Under the pieces are notes generated by a model. The model did not search any database, was not told the DNA's origin, and was given only the letters and a program-made list of their open reading frames with translations. From Acidobacteriota bacterium (GTDB lineage: Bacteria; Acidobacteriota; Vicinamibacteria; Vicinamibacterales; UBA8438): a stretch of DNA of 64,000 nucleotides. The position numbers and the translations under genes are program-made. Positions within the stretch are counted from its first letter, which is position 1. Every line of letters begins with the position of its first letter. Location of the stretch: NCBI GenBank assembly GCA_021296475.1, contig JAGWAJ010000002.1, positions 28,384 to 92,383 on the forward strand, in the 5' to 3' direction. This document shows positions 9,643 through 20,433 of the stretch, piece after piece.

Positions 9643-11205
9643 ATGAACAAGGAGATGATCGTCACGACGAACGGCCACGAGGTACTGGCCGCGATTCTCG
9701 AGGACGAGAAAGTCGCGGAGATCTACGTCGAGCGGGAACGGCAGCGCGGCGTCGTCGGGAACATCTACAAGGGCCGCGTGAACAAGGTCCTGCCCGGGAT
9801 GCAGTCGGCTTTCGTCGACATCGGGCTCGAACGCGATGCCTTCCTCTACGTATCGGATGTCGTCGACACGCTCGACGAGTTCGACCGGCTCGAGCAGGCT
9901 GACGGCGAGGAGTCCGGCGGCGGCCGGGATCGGGCGCGGGGAGGCACCGGCCGCGGCAACGGCCGGGATCGGCCGACCCAGAAGATCGACGAGCTCCTGG
10001 CGGCGGGGCAGGAGATCCTCGTCCAGGTCGTCAAGGAGCCGCTCGGCACCAAGGGCGCGCGCGTGACGTCGCACGTCAGCGTCCCGGGACGGTTCCTCGT
10101 CTTCATGCCGACGGTCGATCACGTCGGCGTCTCGCGGAAGATCGACGAGCGCGACGAGCGCAGCCGGCTGCGCGGCATCGTGCGGCAGTTCCGCGAGGAA
10201 CACGGCTTCACCGGTGGTGTCATCATCCGGACGGCTGCCGCCAGGCGCTCCCGCGAGGACATCGACGGAGACCTGGCCTACTTTCACGAGCTCTGGAACG
10301 ACACGCGGTCGCGAATGGACAGCAGCCGCGCGCCGGCCGTGATTCACCGCGAGGAGAGTCTGGTCGCGAAGCTCCTTCGCGACCTGCTCAGCGACGACTT
10401 CTCGGCCATCCGGATCGACGAGCAGCAGGAGTACCACCGGGTCCTGCGCCTCATCGAGCGCATCATGCCGGACCTGGTAGGGCGCGTACAGCACTACACG
10501 AAGGCGTTCCCGATCTTCGAGGAGTACGGGGTCCAGATCGAGCTCGACAAGGCGCTGCGGAGCAAGGTGTGGTTGAAGTCGGGCGGCTACATCGTCATCA
10601 ACCACACGGAGGCGCTCGTGGCCATCGACGTCAACACCGGCCGCTACGTGGGCAAGCGGAGCGGCCGGCTCGAGGACACGATCGTGAAGACCAATCTGGA
10701 GGCCGCCCGCGAGATCGTCCGGCAGATCCGGCTCCGCGACCTCGGGGGCATCATCGTGCTCGACTTCATCGACATGGAGGAGCGGAAGAACCGCCAGAAG
10801 GTCTATCAGGCATTCGAGCAGGAGCTGCGGCGCGACCGCTCCCCGTCGAAGGCGGTGCAGGTCTCCGATTTCGGTCTCATCATCGCCACGCGCAAGCGCG
10901 TCAAGCAGAGCCTCGAGCGGACGCTGACCGATCCCTGTCCCTACTGCTCCGGAAGCGCCGTCATCAAGTCGAGCGCCACCATCTGCTACGACATCCTCTC
11001 GGAGCTCCGCAAGGTGAGCGGCGAGCTCAACGGGCAGGCCGTGCTCATCCGGGTCAACCCCGACATTGCGCGGGCTCTCGCGGCGGAGGAGCAGGCCGTG
11101 CGGCGGGAGATCGAGCGGACGCTGGGGAGGCGCGTCACCATCCGGCCCGACGTGCAGCTCCACCACGAGCAGTTCGACGTGATGGCCTGCCAGGAGTCCG
11201 CGTAG
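9643..11205 (+). CDS. rng: Ribonuclease G
   Basis: Endoribonuclease of the RNase E/G family acting in rRNA maturation and mRNA turnover. It has 520 residues. An S1 domain at the N-terminus (GNIYKGRVNKVLPGMQSAFVDIG) carries a glycine/arginine/acid-rich insertion at about residues 88-108. The DNase-I-like catalytic domain has AIDVNTGRYVG and LGGIIVLDFIDM, holding the metal-binding aspartates, and the Zn-link CPYC follows (DPCPYCSGS). The compact C-terminus indicates RNase G rather than RNase E. ATG 9643 is preceded by GGGAGA about 9 nt away. Adjacent to the mre operon, as rng is near mre in some proteobacteria. Confidence 0.93.
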   Translation: MNKEMIVTTNGHEVLAAILEDEKVAEIYVERERQRGVVGNIYKGRVNKVLPGMQSAFVDIGLERDAFLYVSDVVDTLDEFDRLEQADGEESGGGRDRARGGTGRGNGRDRPTQKIDELLAAGQEILVQVVKEPLGTKGARVTSHVSVPGRFLVFMPTVDHVGVSRKIDERDERSRLRGIVRQFREEHGFTGGVIIRTAAARRSREDIDGDLAYFHELWNDTRSRMDSSRAPAVIHREESLVAKLLRDLLSDDFSAIRIDEQQEYHRVLRLIERIMPDLVGRVQHYTKAFPIFEEYGVQIELDKALRSKVWLKSGGYIVINHTEALVAIDVNTGRYVGKRSGRLEDTIVKTNLEAAREIVRQIRLRDLGGIIVLDFIDMEERKNRQKVYQAFEQELRRDRSPSKAVQVSDFGLIIATRKRVKQSLERTLTDPCPYCSGSAVIKSSATICYDILSELRKVSGELNGQAVLIRVNPDIARALAAEEQAVRREIERTLGRRVTIRPDVQLHHEQFDVMACQESA

Positions 11206-11206
11206 G

Positions 11207-11232
11207 CTGCGCCTCCCCCGCGGGAGGCGCAG
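11207..11232 (+). repeat. Perfect hairpin directly after rng
   Basis: An 11-bp perfect stem, CTGCGCCTCCC and GGGAGGCGCAG, with loop CCGC, starts two bases after the rng stop. It is followed by AGAGATTTCC, not a T-run, so a classical intrinsic terminator is doubtful. It may protect or end the rng mRNA. The flank (TTTCCTGCC...GGCCGGGCGGC) resembles the repeat at 25865-25920. Confidence 0.55.
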
Positions 11233-11422
11233 AGATTTCCTGCCAGCTCGGCCGGGCGGCCGGCGGCGCCGCGGGCGACGCTTGCCGGGCTGAGCGATGC
11301 GGGATGAGCCCTGCGTCACGGCGAGGCGTCGGGAGCAGCGCCTGCCGGCTGCGCGGTACCCGGTGCAGCGGTGGCGGCCATCGCGGAGCGCGAGTTCCGC
11401 GCCGCGCGGCTGCCCGTCATCG

Positions 11423-11650
11423 ATGGTCCTGGCGGCGGGGGTGGTGGTCGTTCTGTACGCGCTCTATCTCGGCAACGATATGAAGTTGAGCCTCAAGCTT
11501 CTGGGCACGGCCGCCGCATTGGAAGCCGACGGATCGACGCATCGTCGACAGCCGAGGGATCCTCCGGACGCGCGACTGGTTCTGCCGTCGGGCGCGGGAC
11601 TCAGTGCCCCGGAGTCCGCTTCCAGACGTCGTCGAGGGCGTCGGCCTTGA
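11423..11650 (+). CDS. Possible small membrane-anchored protein (uncertain)
   Basis: Unrecognised 75-residue reading frame. It begins with one strong hydrophobic segment (MVLAAGVVVVLYALYLGN) followed by DMKLSLKLLGTAAALEAD, which reads like a real protein, then a basic, proline-rich tail. There is no clear ribosome-binding site, and the last 50 bases overlap the end of the convergent DinB-like gene. It could be a small real gene, a decayed remnant or chance. The rest of the 395-bp gap after rng (11233-11422) shows nothing I can name. Confidence 0.25.
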   Translation: MVLAAGVVVVLYALYLGNDMKLSLKLLGTAAALEADGSTHRRQPRDPPDARLVLPSGAGLSAPESASRRRRGRRP

Positions 11651-12104
11651 GCAGCTTCGTGGCGAAGACGATCTGTCCCGTGTGGGTTGCGTAGTGGACG
11701 AGCTGCATGCCGATGACTTGCAGGAACGTCGACGGCTCCGGGGTGCGGTCGGTCTCCTCGAGCAGGCGCGCCGGATCGAACTCGGCGAGCACCTCGTCGG
11801 CCTCCGCCACCCCGAGGTCGAGCCTGGCCCGAAGCTCGGCCGCGGCAATCTCGCGCCGCTCCGCGAACTCGGCGTCCCGGTCCCGCGCGAAGTCCCGGTT
11901 GCCCACGATGTGACCGATGTAGTGGCGAGTCGAGCCGACGCAGTGCAGGACGAGGTTCCCGACCGCGTTCGACGATTCGTTGGCGCGCCACCAGATCTGC
12001 TGATCGTTCAGCACCTCCAGGCAGGCCCGGATCTGTCCGGTGAGGTGCACTGTCAACCGGGAGCGGGCGATGTCGAGGAAGACGCGATCGGTAGTCGGTT
12101 CCAT
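11601..12104 (-). CDS. DinB-like (DUF1572-type) four-helix protein
   Basis: Cytoplasmic protein of 167 residues with the DinB/YfiT fold pattern: four helices and histidines positioned for a metal site (LHCVGSTRHYIGHIVGN near residue 54 and QLVHYATHTGQI near 132). Members include thiol-dependent transferases (for example bacillithiol S-transferases) and many uncharacterised proteins, so the reaction here is not known. A bacillithiol link is only suggestive, given ypdA elsewhere in the window. Starts at ATG 12104. Likely independent of the downstream and upstream genes. Confidence 0.75.
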   Translation of the reverse strand: MEPTTDRVFLDIARSRLTVHLTGQIRACLEVLNDQQIWWRANESSNAVGNLVLHCVGSTRHYIGHIVGNRDFARDRDAEFAERREIAAAELRARLDLGVAEADEVLAEFDPARLLEETDRTPEPSTFLQVIGMQLVHYATHTGQIVFATKLLKADALDDVWKRTPGH

Positions 12105-12149
12105 CGGATGTCCTCGTGCGCGGCCGGGGTCGCCGCGTCGATCGTCGGA

Positions 12150-12605
12150 TCAGCGCCGCAGCAACGGCAGGTAGCATAGCCCGGCGACGATCACGTCGTA
12201 CGTGGCGGCGGCAGCAGGGTACCAGGGCGTAGCCGCAACGGCCGGCAACAGCTCGACGGCATGGGCCATGTCGATCGCACCGTGCGCCGCCCAGGCCAGG
12301 GCGAGCCGCGGCAGGGCCGCCGCCGGCTCCCAGACCGTGGTCGCCAGCCCCGCGACCACGAAGAAGCCCATCGCCAGCGCGATGTCGAGGCCTGCCCCCG
12401 GTGCGTTCGGGTTCGCAACGGCGACGCCGAGGTACACGGCCGCCACAAAGGCGAGCAGGAGCGAGCCGAGCTGCACGACGCGCAGCTCGACCACGAGGCG
12501 CTCGGGATCGCCGACGTCGATGCGCGTGCAGAGTATCGCCAGCCACGCCAGGGCGCCGCCGAACGCCGCGGCGGCCAGTGCAAGAGCCAGGTGGGCCTGG
12601 GTCAC
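12150..12605 (-). CDS. Small polytopic membrane protein, unknown function
   Basis: A 151-residue protein with about five hydrophobic helices and no cofactor motif that I recognise; a histidine/aspartate stretch (WAAHGAIDMAHAVELL) lies between helices near the C-terminus. It starts at GTG 12605, overlapping the stop of the M14 carboxypeptidase gene by three bases (GTGA), so it is probably co-translated with it. The frame continues upstream, but that is a shadow of the peptidase gene. Confidence 0.65.
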   Translation of the reverse strand: MTQAHLALALAAAAFGGALAWLAILCTRIDVGDPERLVVELRVVQLGSLLLAFVAAVYLGVAVANPNAPGAGLDIALAMGFFVVAGLATTVWEPAAALPRLALAWAAHGAIDMAHAVELLPAVAATPWYPAAAATYDVIVAGLCYLPLLRR

Positions 12606-15370
12606 AGCGCCTGACGCCCTCCCTCCGCCCCGGCGGGCGGCGGCGGCGGCGGAACTGCCGGGCTCGCGGGAGCGGTGGCCGGAGGAGACAGCGCCGCCCC
12701 GTAGCGGATGGCGTTGAACAACAGCTTGAAGGTCCCCCAGGTCTGCCCGCGGTGCTGCACGCGAAACGTGTGCAGGATGATCCTTCCGCGCCCATCCCGC
12801 ACCTCGAGAACGGCGCCCGTGCCGCGGAGCCGTTCCTCGCCGATGAGCCACCCGCTGCGCAGCAGGGGTGCGTTCGGGTAGCGGACGACCGCCGTCGTGG
12901 CCGCAACGGCGGACGGGGACGACGAGACGTAGGCTCCGTTGCCGACGAACATCGCGTCGGCCTCCGGGGGCATGCCGTACCCGATGGGGTGTTCGGTGTC
13001 GACAGCGACGCGCACGATCGACCCGGGAGCCAGGAACGCCCCCGGCCGCGCTCCCCGCACGCGATCGGTCAGTGGCGTCTCCAGGTGATCCATCGCGATC
13101 CGCGCACTGTTCCCGAGGGTGATGAGCGTGCCGCCGGCCTGCACGAAGCGCCGCAGGTTGCGGATGCCGTCGACGCCGATGCCGCCGCGATACTCCGGTC
13201 GTACCCGCTGGCTGCGAAGGCCGCGAATGAGCGCGGCGGCCCCCATCTCCGGCAGGATCACGACATCGAAGCGATCGTGGAGGTCGGGCGCGCGCAGGTC
13301 GGCGTTCCGCAGGCGCCGGTACGGAAACTCGTGCTGCTCGAGCACCCAGCGCGTCCAGCCGGCGTCGCGGTTGCCGCCCCACGGCTCGAAGACGCCGAGC
13401 CGCGCCGACCGGAGCGGCAGGAGCGTAGCGCCGGCAGGCAGATCGCGGCCCTCGAGCTGCACGCCGACCTTGCGCGCCACGTCTGCCACGAGCGCCGGGG
13501 CGGCATCCCGCACCACCAGCGTCCCGGGGGCGATGCGGCGTGTCGCGGCTACGTCGGCCCCGGCGACGTCGAGCGGGGCCCGGAGCCAGGCGACGGAGGC
13601 CCCGGCCGCGAGCAGCCGGTTGACGGCGACGGAGCTGCGGTTCGAGTCGGGCGCGAGCAGCCACGTCTCCGCGGCGGGGTTGCCGGCGACCCGTCCCGCC
13701 GGAGCGGCCACGGCGCCGGCGACCGGGCTGAGCTGCGCCTCGAACGGCTCGTCGACGCGGAGAGTCTCGACCCCCATCAACATCCCGAGGGACCACGCGG
13801 TCACGTCGTAGGGAAGGTCGCGCGGGGACCGCGGCGAGGGCCAGCGGATGTCGGGATAGACCTGGGGCTCGAGCAGGTCCTTGACCCAGCGGCCGAACGA
13901 CTGGGCGAGGGGAACGACGTAGGTCCCGGCCGCCACGCGGCGCTCCCCGGCCGCAAACGGAGCGTCCGCAACGTAGATCTCGGCCGCCTCCGCCTGGAGG
14001 AGCTGGAGCAGATGGGTGGCGGCGGCGGGGTCGTGCTGCGTCTCCGGCGCGGGTACGAGGTAGGCGAAGGGGGAACCGGCGGCGAAGCGCTCGATCGTCC
14101 TCCGGTTCATGCGGAAGAAGTTCCGCTTGAGCATCTCGCGGTTGCTGGCGACGCTCTCGAGCAGGCCCTCGGTGGCGAGGCGGTCGTACTCGACCACGTC
14201 GGCGAACGTCCACCGGCCCCCGAGCCACGGTCGGGGGTAGTTCATGCGGTACTGGGTGTCGCGGGGCGGGGGCAGCGACGCGCCGGAGCCTCCCGGCGAG
14301 CGGCGCGTACGGCGCGGGTGCCGCCCGGCGCCGCGGGGCGGCTGAGGGTCCACCCGATCCTGTTCGACGGAGGTGGCGAGTCGAGCGCTCGCCGTCTCCG
14401 TCAACAGCCCGATCATGTTGTGCCACCAGGGGTTGGTGTTGTTGGCGCCCTGCCAGAAGGCGCTGTAGAGCTCGCCCCAGATCACGCCGGGCTTGCCGGC
14501 CTCGTGCAGGCGCGTCGCCATCGCCTGCCCCAGCAGGTTGACCTCGCTCCACACGAGCGGATCGACGTTCGGGTTGGGCGGGTTCTTGAACGGCGGCACG
14601 AAAATGCGGGCGAAGGCGCTCCCCATCTGGTGCTTGTCGAGGTACACCTCGGGCAGCCACTCGTGGTACAGCACGCGGTTGAGGTGGCGGGTCTCGACCT
14701 GCGTCAGCATGTAGCTGTCGCGGTTGTTGTCGTGCCCCGCGTAGGGCTGGTAGAGCTCCGGAAGCGGGGAACCCTCGTACGGCGTTCCCCGGTTGCGCCG
14801 GTACCAGTCGACCACCATGCGTTGTCCGTCCGGGTTCTGCGACGGGATCAGCAGCACGATGGCGTTGTCGAGGACGTGGTCCACCCACCGCGAGCGCTCC
14901 GTGGCCAGCCGGTGCAGGAGGTCGTTCATCCCCTGGTTCGTGCCGATCTCGGTCGCGTGCACGTTGGCGCCGATCAGCACCACCGCCTTGCCGTCGCGCG
15001 CGATTGCCTCCGCCTCCGCCCGACTCGTCCGCCGCGGATCGGCAAGGCGGCGCTGCTGAGCCTGGTAGCGCGGCAGGTCGGCGATCGTCTCCGGCGTGGA
15101 GATCGTGGCCAGGAGGTACGGGTGCCCGAGTGTCGTGCGGCCCACCTCGCGCACCGCGACACGGCTCGAGCGCTCCCCGACCAGGGTGAAGTAGTCGACC
15201 ATCCGATCCCAGTGGGCGAGCCGGCCCTCCGCGCCCATCGGGAAGCCGAAGAACTGTTCCGGCGACGGGATCGGATCGCTCGCGGCGCCGCCGAGCGGCG
15301 TCACGGCGACCCCGGCGGCGCAGACCGCGAAGAGGAGCGCCGCGGCGGGACGAAGGCGGGTGCGGGCCAC
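12602..15370 (-). CDS. Secreted M14 zinc carboxypeptidase
   Basis: Large exported metallopeptidase of 922 residues from the chosen start. The GTG at 15370 gives a typical signal peptide (MARTRLRPAAALLFAVCAAG...); ATGs at 15445, 15424 and 15421 would add a long polar tail and are less likely. The M14 zinc site is complete: NVHATEIG supplies the HxxE pair, EVYLDKHQMG the third histidine, and LLTETAS the catalytic glutamate. A proline/arginine-rich stretch follows the catalytic domain. The C-terminal ~450 residues have no clear function, but parts look like a Rossmann or glutamine-amidotransferase-like fold (FVQAGGTLITLGNSA). Ends with a run of prolines. Probably degrades peptides in the periplasm or outside the cell. 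Confidence 0.85.
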   Translation of the reverse strand: MARTRLRPAAALLFAVCAAGVAVTPLGGAASDPIPSPEQFFGFPMGAEGRLAHWDRMVDYFTLVGERSSRVAVREVGRTTLGHPYLLATISTPETIADLPRYQAQQRRLADPRRTSRAEAEAIARDGKAVVLIGANVHATEIGTNQGMNDLLHRLATERSRWVDHVLDNAIVLLIPSQNPDGQRMVVDWYRRNRGTPYEGSPLPELYQPYAGHDNNRDSYMLTQVETRHLNRVLYHEWLPEVYLDKHQMGSAFARIFVPPFKNPPNPNVDPLVWSEVNLLGQAMATRLHEAGKPGVIWGELYSAFWQGANNTNPWWHNMIGLLTETASARLATSVEQDRVDPQPPRGAGRHPRRTRRSPGGSGASLPPPRDTQYRMNYPRPWLGGRWTFADVVEYDRLATEGLLESVASNREMLKRNFFRMNRRTIERFAAGSPFAYLVPAPETQHDPAAATHLLQLLQAEAAEIYVADAPFAAGERRVAAGTYVVPLAQSFGRWVKDLLEPQVYPDIRWPSPRSPRDLPYDVTAWSLGMLMGVETLRVDEPFEAQLSPVAGAVAAPAGRVAGNPAAETWLLAPDSNRSSVAVNRLLAAGASVAWLRAPLDVAGADVAATRRIAPGTLVVRDAAPALVADVARKVGVQLEGRDLPAGATLLPLRSARLGVFEPWGGNRDAGWTRWVLEQHEFPYRRLRNADLRAPDLHDRFDVVILPEMGAAALIRGLRSQRVRPEYRGGIGVDGIRNLRRFVQAGGTLITLGNSARIAMDHLETPLTDRVRGARPGAFLAPGSIVRVAVDTEHPIGYGMPPEADAMFVGNGAYVSSSPSAVAATTAVVRYPNAPLLRSGWLIGEERLRGTGAVLEVRDGRGRIILHTFRVQHRGQTWGTFKLLFNAIRYGAALSPPATAPASPAVPPPPPPAGAEGGRQAL

Positions 15371-15519
15371 GGTCGGTTCAGAGCTCCCGGGTGGCGCGGT
15401 GCCGCCCGGCGCGCCGGTCATCATATCCGACGGAACCACGGCCATCCGACGGACCCACGGCCGCCGCGCCGCTCCCTCGCGTGCGGTGGAGTATGCTCCG
15501 GCGACATGCGGGGCCGCGG

Positions 15520-16842
15520 GTGATCGACCCGAGACGCGCGCGGGCGGCGGCGGGCCTCACCGCCCTGGGGCTGGCCGCGCTCGCGTACGCGTTCCGTGAA
15601 CCGCTGCCCGGGCGGCTCCGCGCCGGGATGGGGATCGCCGCGTTCCTCCTGTTGGTCGTCGCCTGCTCCTCGAACGTCGGAGCGATACGCTGGCGGACCG
15701 TCGCCTGGGGCTTCGGCCTGCAGCTCGTCCTCGCCCTGTTCATCCTGAACGTCTCGTTCGGCGGCGTGCGGCCGGGCTACGAGGCGTTCTCCGCCGTCGC
15801 GGCGGTGGCGACGCGCTTCCTCGACTTCACGAACGCCGGATCGACGTTCGTCTTCGGGGTCCTCGCCGATCCGGCCGCGATGGAGGAGGTCTTTCCGAAC
15901 GGGCTCGTCCTGGCGTTCTCGACGCTGCCGGTCATCATCTTCGCCTCCGCCGTCTTCACGGTCCTCTATCACCTGGGCGTGCTGCAGCTCGGCGTGCGCC
16001 TGATGGCACGGGTGATGATGCCGCTGATGGGCACGAGCGGCGCCGAGACGCTGGCCGCCGCCGCCAACGTGTTCATGGGCCAGACCGAGGCGCCGATTAT
16101 CGTGCGGCCCTACATCCCGAAGATGACCCGCTCGGAGCTGCTCGCGCTGATGACCGGCGGCCTCGCCACGATTGCGGGCAGCATGTTCGTCGTCTACATC
16201 AACCTGGGCGCCGACCCGGTGGCGATGCTGACGACCGGAGTGATGGCGGCGCCCTGCGGCCTCTACCTCTCCAAGATCCTGCTCCCGGAAACCGAGACGC
16301 CGGCCACCGCCGGTCACGCCCGCGTCGACATCGGGCGCCCGCACGTCAACGTGATCGACGCCGCGGCGGGGGGCGCCGCCGACGGCATGCGGCTGGCGAT
16401 CAACGTCGCGGCGGTGCTCATCGCGTTCCTGGCTCTCGTCGCCATGGTCGACCACGGTCTCGGCCTGATCCGCCCGGGGCTGTCCCTGGCCGGCGTCTTC
16501 GCCGTCGTGTTCGCGCCGGTCGCGGCCCTCGTGGGCGTCCCGGCGGCAGACGTGCCCATCGTGGCCGACCTGCTCGGCACGAAGCTCGTGGCCACGGAGT
16601 TCGTGGCCTACCTCAAGCTCACGGGCGACTACCAGGGCGTCGTCAGCGAGCGCGCCCACGTGCTCTCCACCTACGCGCTCACCGGATTCGCCAACCTCGG
16701 CTCGATCGGCATCCTGCTTGGGGGCATCGGGGGCATGGCCCCGGAGCGTCGGGGCGACCTCGCCCGTCTGGGGTCGCGCGCGCTGCTCGCCGGATTCACC
16801 GCCACGCTGATCAACGCGTCCATAGCCGCGGTGCTTCTCTGA
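15520..16842 (+). CDS. Concentrative nucleoside transporter (CNT/NupC family)
   Basis: Inner-membrane cation-coupled nucleoside uptake protein. It has 440 residues: Nucleos_tra2_N-type N-terminal helices, the gate domain and the C-terminal CNT domain. Family signatures are GTSGAETLAAAANVFMGQTEAP and NLGSIGILLGGIGGMAPERR. I chose GTG 15520 because a TATGCT (-10-like) lies at 15492-15497 and would place the transcript start near 15504; ATG 15493, inside that box, is the alternative and adds nine residues. The gene is divergent from the M14 peptidase. Nucleoside uptake fits with the following methylthioribose salvage gene, but no operon is certain. Confidence 0.9.
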   Translation: MIDPRRARAAAGLTALGLAALAYAFREPLPGRLRAGMGIAAFLLLVVACSSNVGAIRWRTVAWGFGLQLVLALFILNVSFGGVRPGYEAFSAVAAVATRFLDFTNAGSTFVFGVLADPAAMEEVFPNGLVLAFSTLPVIIFASAVFTVLYHLGVLQLGVRLMARVMMPLMGTSGAETLAAAANVFMGQTEAPIIVRPYIPKMTRSELLALMTGGLATIAGSMFVVYINLGADPVAMLTTGVMAAPCGLYLSKILLPETETPATAGHARVDIGRPHVNVIDAAAGGAADGMRLAINVAAVLIAFLALVAMVDHGLGLIRPGLSLAGVFAVVFAPVAALVGVPAADVPIVADLLGTKLVATEFVAYLKLTGDYQGVVSERAHVLSTYALTGFANLGSIGILLGGIGGMAPERRGDLARLGSRALLAGFTATLINASIAAVLL

Positions 16843-16892
16843 CGTCCGGCGCATCCCGCCACCGTCCCCGGGGCGAGCCGGGGCCTCGCCTG

Positions 16893-16904
16893 TATCATTG
16901 ACCC

Positions 16905-16905
<1 letters not shown>
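16893..16905 (+). promoter_or_regulatory. Leaderless-type promoter of mtnA
   Basis: A TATCAT (16893-16898) is followed by only six bases before the mtnA ATG, so transcription from it would start at or next to the start codon. No Shine-Dalgarno sequence is present. Confidence 0.45.
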
Positions 16906-17959
<1,054 letters not shown>

Positions 17960-17960
<1 letters not shown>

Positions 17961-19069
17961 TGGCGACGGTGCTGGCCATCGAGACGTCGTGCGACGAGAC
18001 GGCGGCGGCCGTCGTGTCGGAGACCGGTGACGGCGATCGGCCGTGGCGCGTACGGTCGAATACGGTAGCGTCGCAGGCGGAGATCCACCGGGAGTGGGGC
18101 GGCGTCGTTCCCGAGCTCGCTTCCCGGCAGCACGTCCGGGACATCTGCGGCGTCGTCGAGCGTGCCCTCGACGACGGGCGCGCCGCGTGGTCCGATCTCG
18201 ATGCGATCGCCGTGACCCAGGGCCCGGGGCTCGTCGGATCGCTCCTCGTCGGGGTCGCGTTCGCCAAGGGTCTCGCCGCGTCGCTCGACGTGCCGCTCGT
18301 GCCCGTGCATCACCTCGCAGGCCACATCGAGTCGCTAGTCGTCGACAACGGGCGCCTGCCGTTGCCCGCGGTCGTGCTGGTCGTATCGGGCGGGCACACC
18401 AACCTGTACGAGGTGACCGGCGAGGCGTATCCGCGGCGCGACTGCCGGCTGATCGGCCGGACGCGCGACGACGCCGCGGGGGAGGCGTTCGACAAGGTGG
18501 CGGCCCTGCTGGGGCTGACCTATCCCGGCGGGCCGGTCATCGACCGCGTCGCCCGCACCGGGAACGACGCCGCCGTCGACTTCCCGGTCGCCCGGATGAC
18601 CCATGCGGACCGGTCCGCCGGTCCCGCGGCGGTCCCCGCCGGCATCGCCGCCGAGCGGCGCGCGCGGCGGATGGAGTTCAGCTTCAGCGGCCTGAAGACG
18701 GCGGTGAAGCGGCACGTGGAAGCGCGGCGCGCGGCACGGGGGGACGGTGTCCTGCCGGACGGCGAGATTGCCGACATCTGCGCCAGCTTCCAGCGGGCGG
18801 TGGTGCGCGCCCTGCTCGACCGGGTCTTCGCGGCCGCCCGCGCCTGCGCGGCCCGCTCGATCGGAATCGCGGGCGGGGTATCGGCGAACTCGCGCCTCCG
18901 GGCGGACGCGGCGGCTCGGGCGGACGCGGCGGGACTGCCGCTGGCGCTGCCGACCCTGGCCCTGGCGACCGACAACGCGGCGATGATCGGCGCCGCGGGC
19001 CTGCGGCTGCTGCGGGCCGGCGTCACGGCGCCGCTCGACCTGAACGCCCGCGCCTCGCTGGATCTCTGA
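17960..19069 (+). CDS. tsaD: tRNA N6-adenosine threonylcarbamoyltransferase TsaD
   Basis: Catalytic subunit that transfers threonylcarbamoyl to A37 of ANN-decoding tRNAs (t6A), an essential modification. It has 369 residues. ASKHA fold with LAIETSCDETAAAVV at the N-terminus, HHLAGH with the iron/zinc-binding histidines (H118, H122), VSGGHTNL, and AGGVSANSRLR. Starts at ATG 17960 inside the mtnA stop (TGATG), hence translationally coupled. Partner genes tsaB/tsaE are not in the window. Confidence 0.96.
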
Positions 19070-19086
19070 AGGGGGGGAGTCTCGAG

Positions 19087-20433
19087 ATGCCGAATCCGAC
19101 CCCGACGCCCTGGTACCGACAAACGCATTGGCGGATACTGGCCGCGCTCGTGGTCGGTCTCGTCTACGGGGTGGTGGCGGCGCTGGCCGGCTGGTCCCGG
19201 TTCACGGCCGACTGGATCACGCCGTTCGGGACGATCTTCCTCCGGTTGCTGCTGCTCATCGCCGTACCCCTCGTGCTCGGATCGCTCGTCACCGGGATCG
19301 CCTCGCTCGCCGATCTCCGCAAGCTGTCGCGCATCGGCGGCCAGACGATAACCGTCTACATCGCCACGACGTTCGTCGCCCTCGTCATCGGCCTCGTCCT
19401 GGTGAACGTGATCCAGCCGGGCGCGTCGATTCCGGAGAGCCTCCGGATCAGCCTCCAGGAGACCTACGAAACGGACGTGGCGTCGCGCCAGGAGACGGCG
19501 GGGGAGGTGGCCGAGCGCAGCCCGCTGCAGCCGCTCGTCGACATGGTGCCCGACAACGTCCTTGGCGCGGCGACCAACAACCGGGGGATGCTCAGCGTCG
19601 TGTTCGTCGCCTTCCTGTTCGGCGTTGCGCTCCTGCGTCTCCCGCGCGATCAGGCCCGGCCGCTGCTGGATCTGTTCGCGAGCCTCAACGCCACCATCAT
19701 CAAGATCGTCGAGATGGTGCTCGTGGTCGCGCCGGCCGGCGTCTTCGCCCTGATCGCGGGCACCATCACCGCGGTATCGGGCGACGATCCGACCGACGTC
19801 GCGCAGCTCATCGGGGCGCTCGGGCTGTACTGCCTCACCGTCCTCTGCGGCCTGCTGCTGCACGCGGGGATCACGTATCCGGTGCTCCTGCGTCTCTTCA
19901 CTCCCATCGGACCGGTGACCTTCTTCCGCGGGGTCGTGCAGGCCCAGCTCGTCGCGTTCTCCACGTCGTCGAGCGCCGCGACGCTTCCGGTGACGATGCG
20001 CGCCGCGCAGCGCAATCTGGGCGTCTCCGAAGAGGTGGCGTCGTTCGTGCTGCCCCTCGGGGCGACCATCAACATGGACGGGACCGCCGTCTACATGGCG
20101 GTGGCCGCGGTCTTCATCGCCCAGACGCTCGGCATTCCGCTCGACTTCGCGGCGCAGGCGACCATCGTGTTCACGGCGCTGCTGGCGTCCATCGGGACGG
20201 CCGCCGTGCCGAGCGCCGGAATCGTGATGCTCGTGATCGTGCTCGAGGCGATCGGCGTGCCGAGCCGTGGCATCGCCCTCATTCTCGGCGTCGACCGGCT
20301 GCTCGACATGTGCCGCACCGCCACGAACGTGACGGGAGACGCCGCGGTCGCCGCCGCCATCTCGTCGGGTGAGAGTCGCGCCATGACCGGCCGGCCCGCC
20401 GCCGGGATCGCCGGCCCGGGGGCGAGCGCATGA
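19087..20433 (+). CDS. Dicarboxylate/amino acid:cation symporter (DAACS family)
   Basis: Inner-membrane Na+/H+-coupled uptake of glutamate, aspartate or C4-dicarboxylates (GltP/DctA family). It has 448 residues and about eight transmembrane helices plus hairpins. Family motifs are the serine-rich hairpin SSSAATLPVTMRAA, the ion-site NMDGTAVYMA and MCRTATNVTGDAAVA. A strong GGGGGGAG ribosome-binding site precedes ATG 19087, 17 nt after tsaD. The substrate cannot be fixed from the sequence. The stop overlaps the HD gene start (ATGA). Confidence 0.92.
   Translation: MPNPTPTPWYRQTHWRILAALVVGLVYGVVAALAGWSRFTADWITPFGTIFLRLLLLIAVPLVLGSLVTGIASLADLRKLSRIGGQTITVYIATTFVALVIGLVLVNVIQPGASIPESLRISLQETYETDVASRQETAGEVAERSPLQPLVDMVPDNVLGAATNNRGMLSVVFVAFLFGVALLRLPRDQARPLLDLFASLNATIIKIVEMVLVVAPAGVFALIAGTITAVSGDDPTDVAQLIGALGLYCLTVLCGLLLHAGITYPVLLRLFTPIGPVTFFRGVVQAQLVAFSTSSSAATLPVTMRAAQRNLGVSEEVASFVLPLGATINMDGTAVYMAVAAVFIAQTLGIPLDFAAQATIVFTALLASIGTAAVPSAGIVMLVIVLEAIGVPSRGIALILGVDRLLDMCRTATNVTGDAAVAAAISSGESRAMTGRPAAGIAGPGASA

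Noticed and set aside
11207-11245. Rho-independent terminator after rng
   Set aside because: The stem is strong, but no T-run follows; kept as a hairpin repeat only.
14265-14350. Arg/Pro-rich segment after the M14 catalytic Glu as a compensated double frameshift
   Set aside because: No other frame gives more peptidase-like sequence and the chain continues properly on both sides; more likely a disordered insertion.
12401-15523. 1040-residue plus-strand frame over the M14 peptidase
   Set aside because: Low-complexity R/A/G/P composition and no motifs; shadow of the peptidase.
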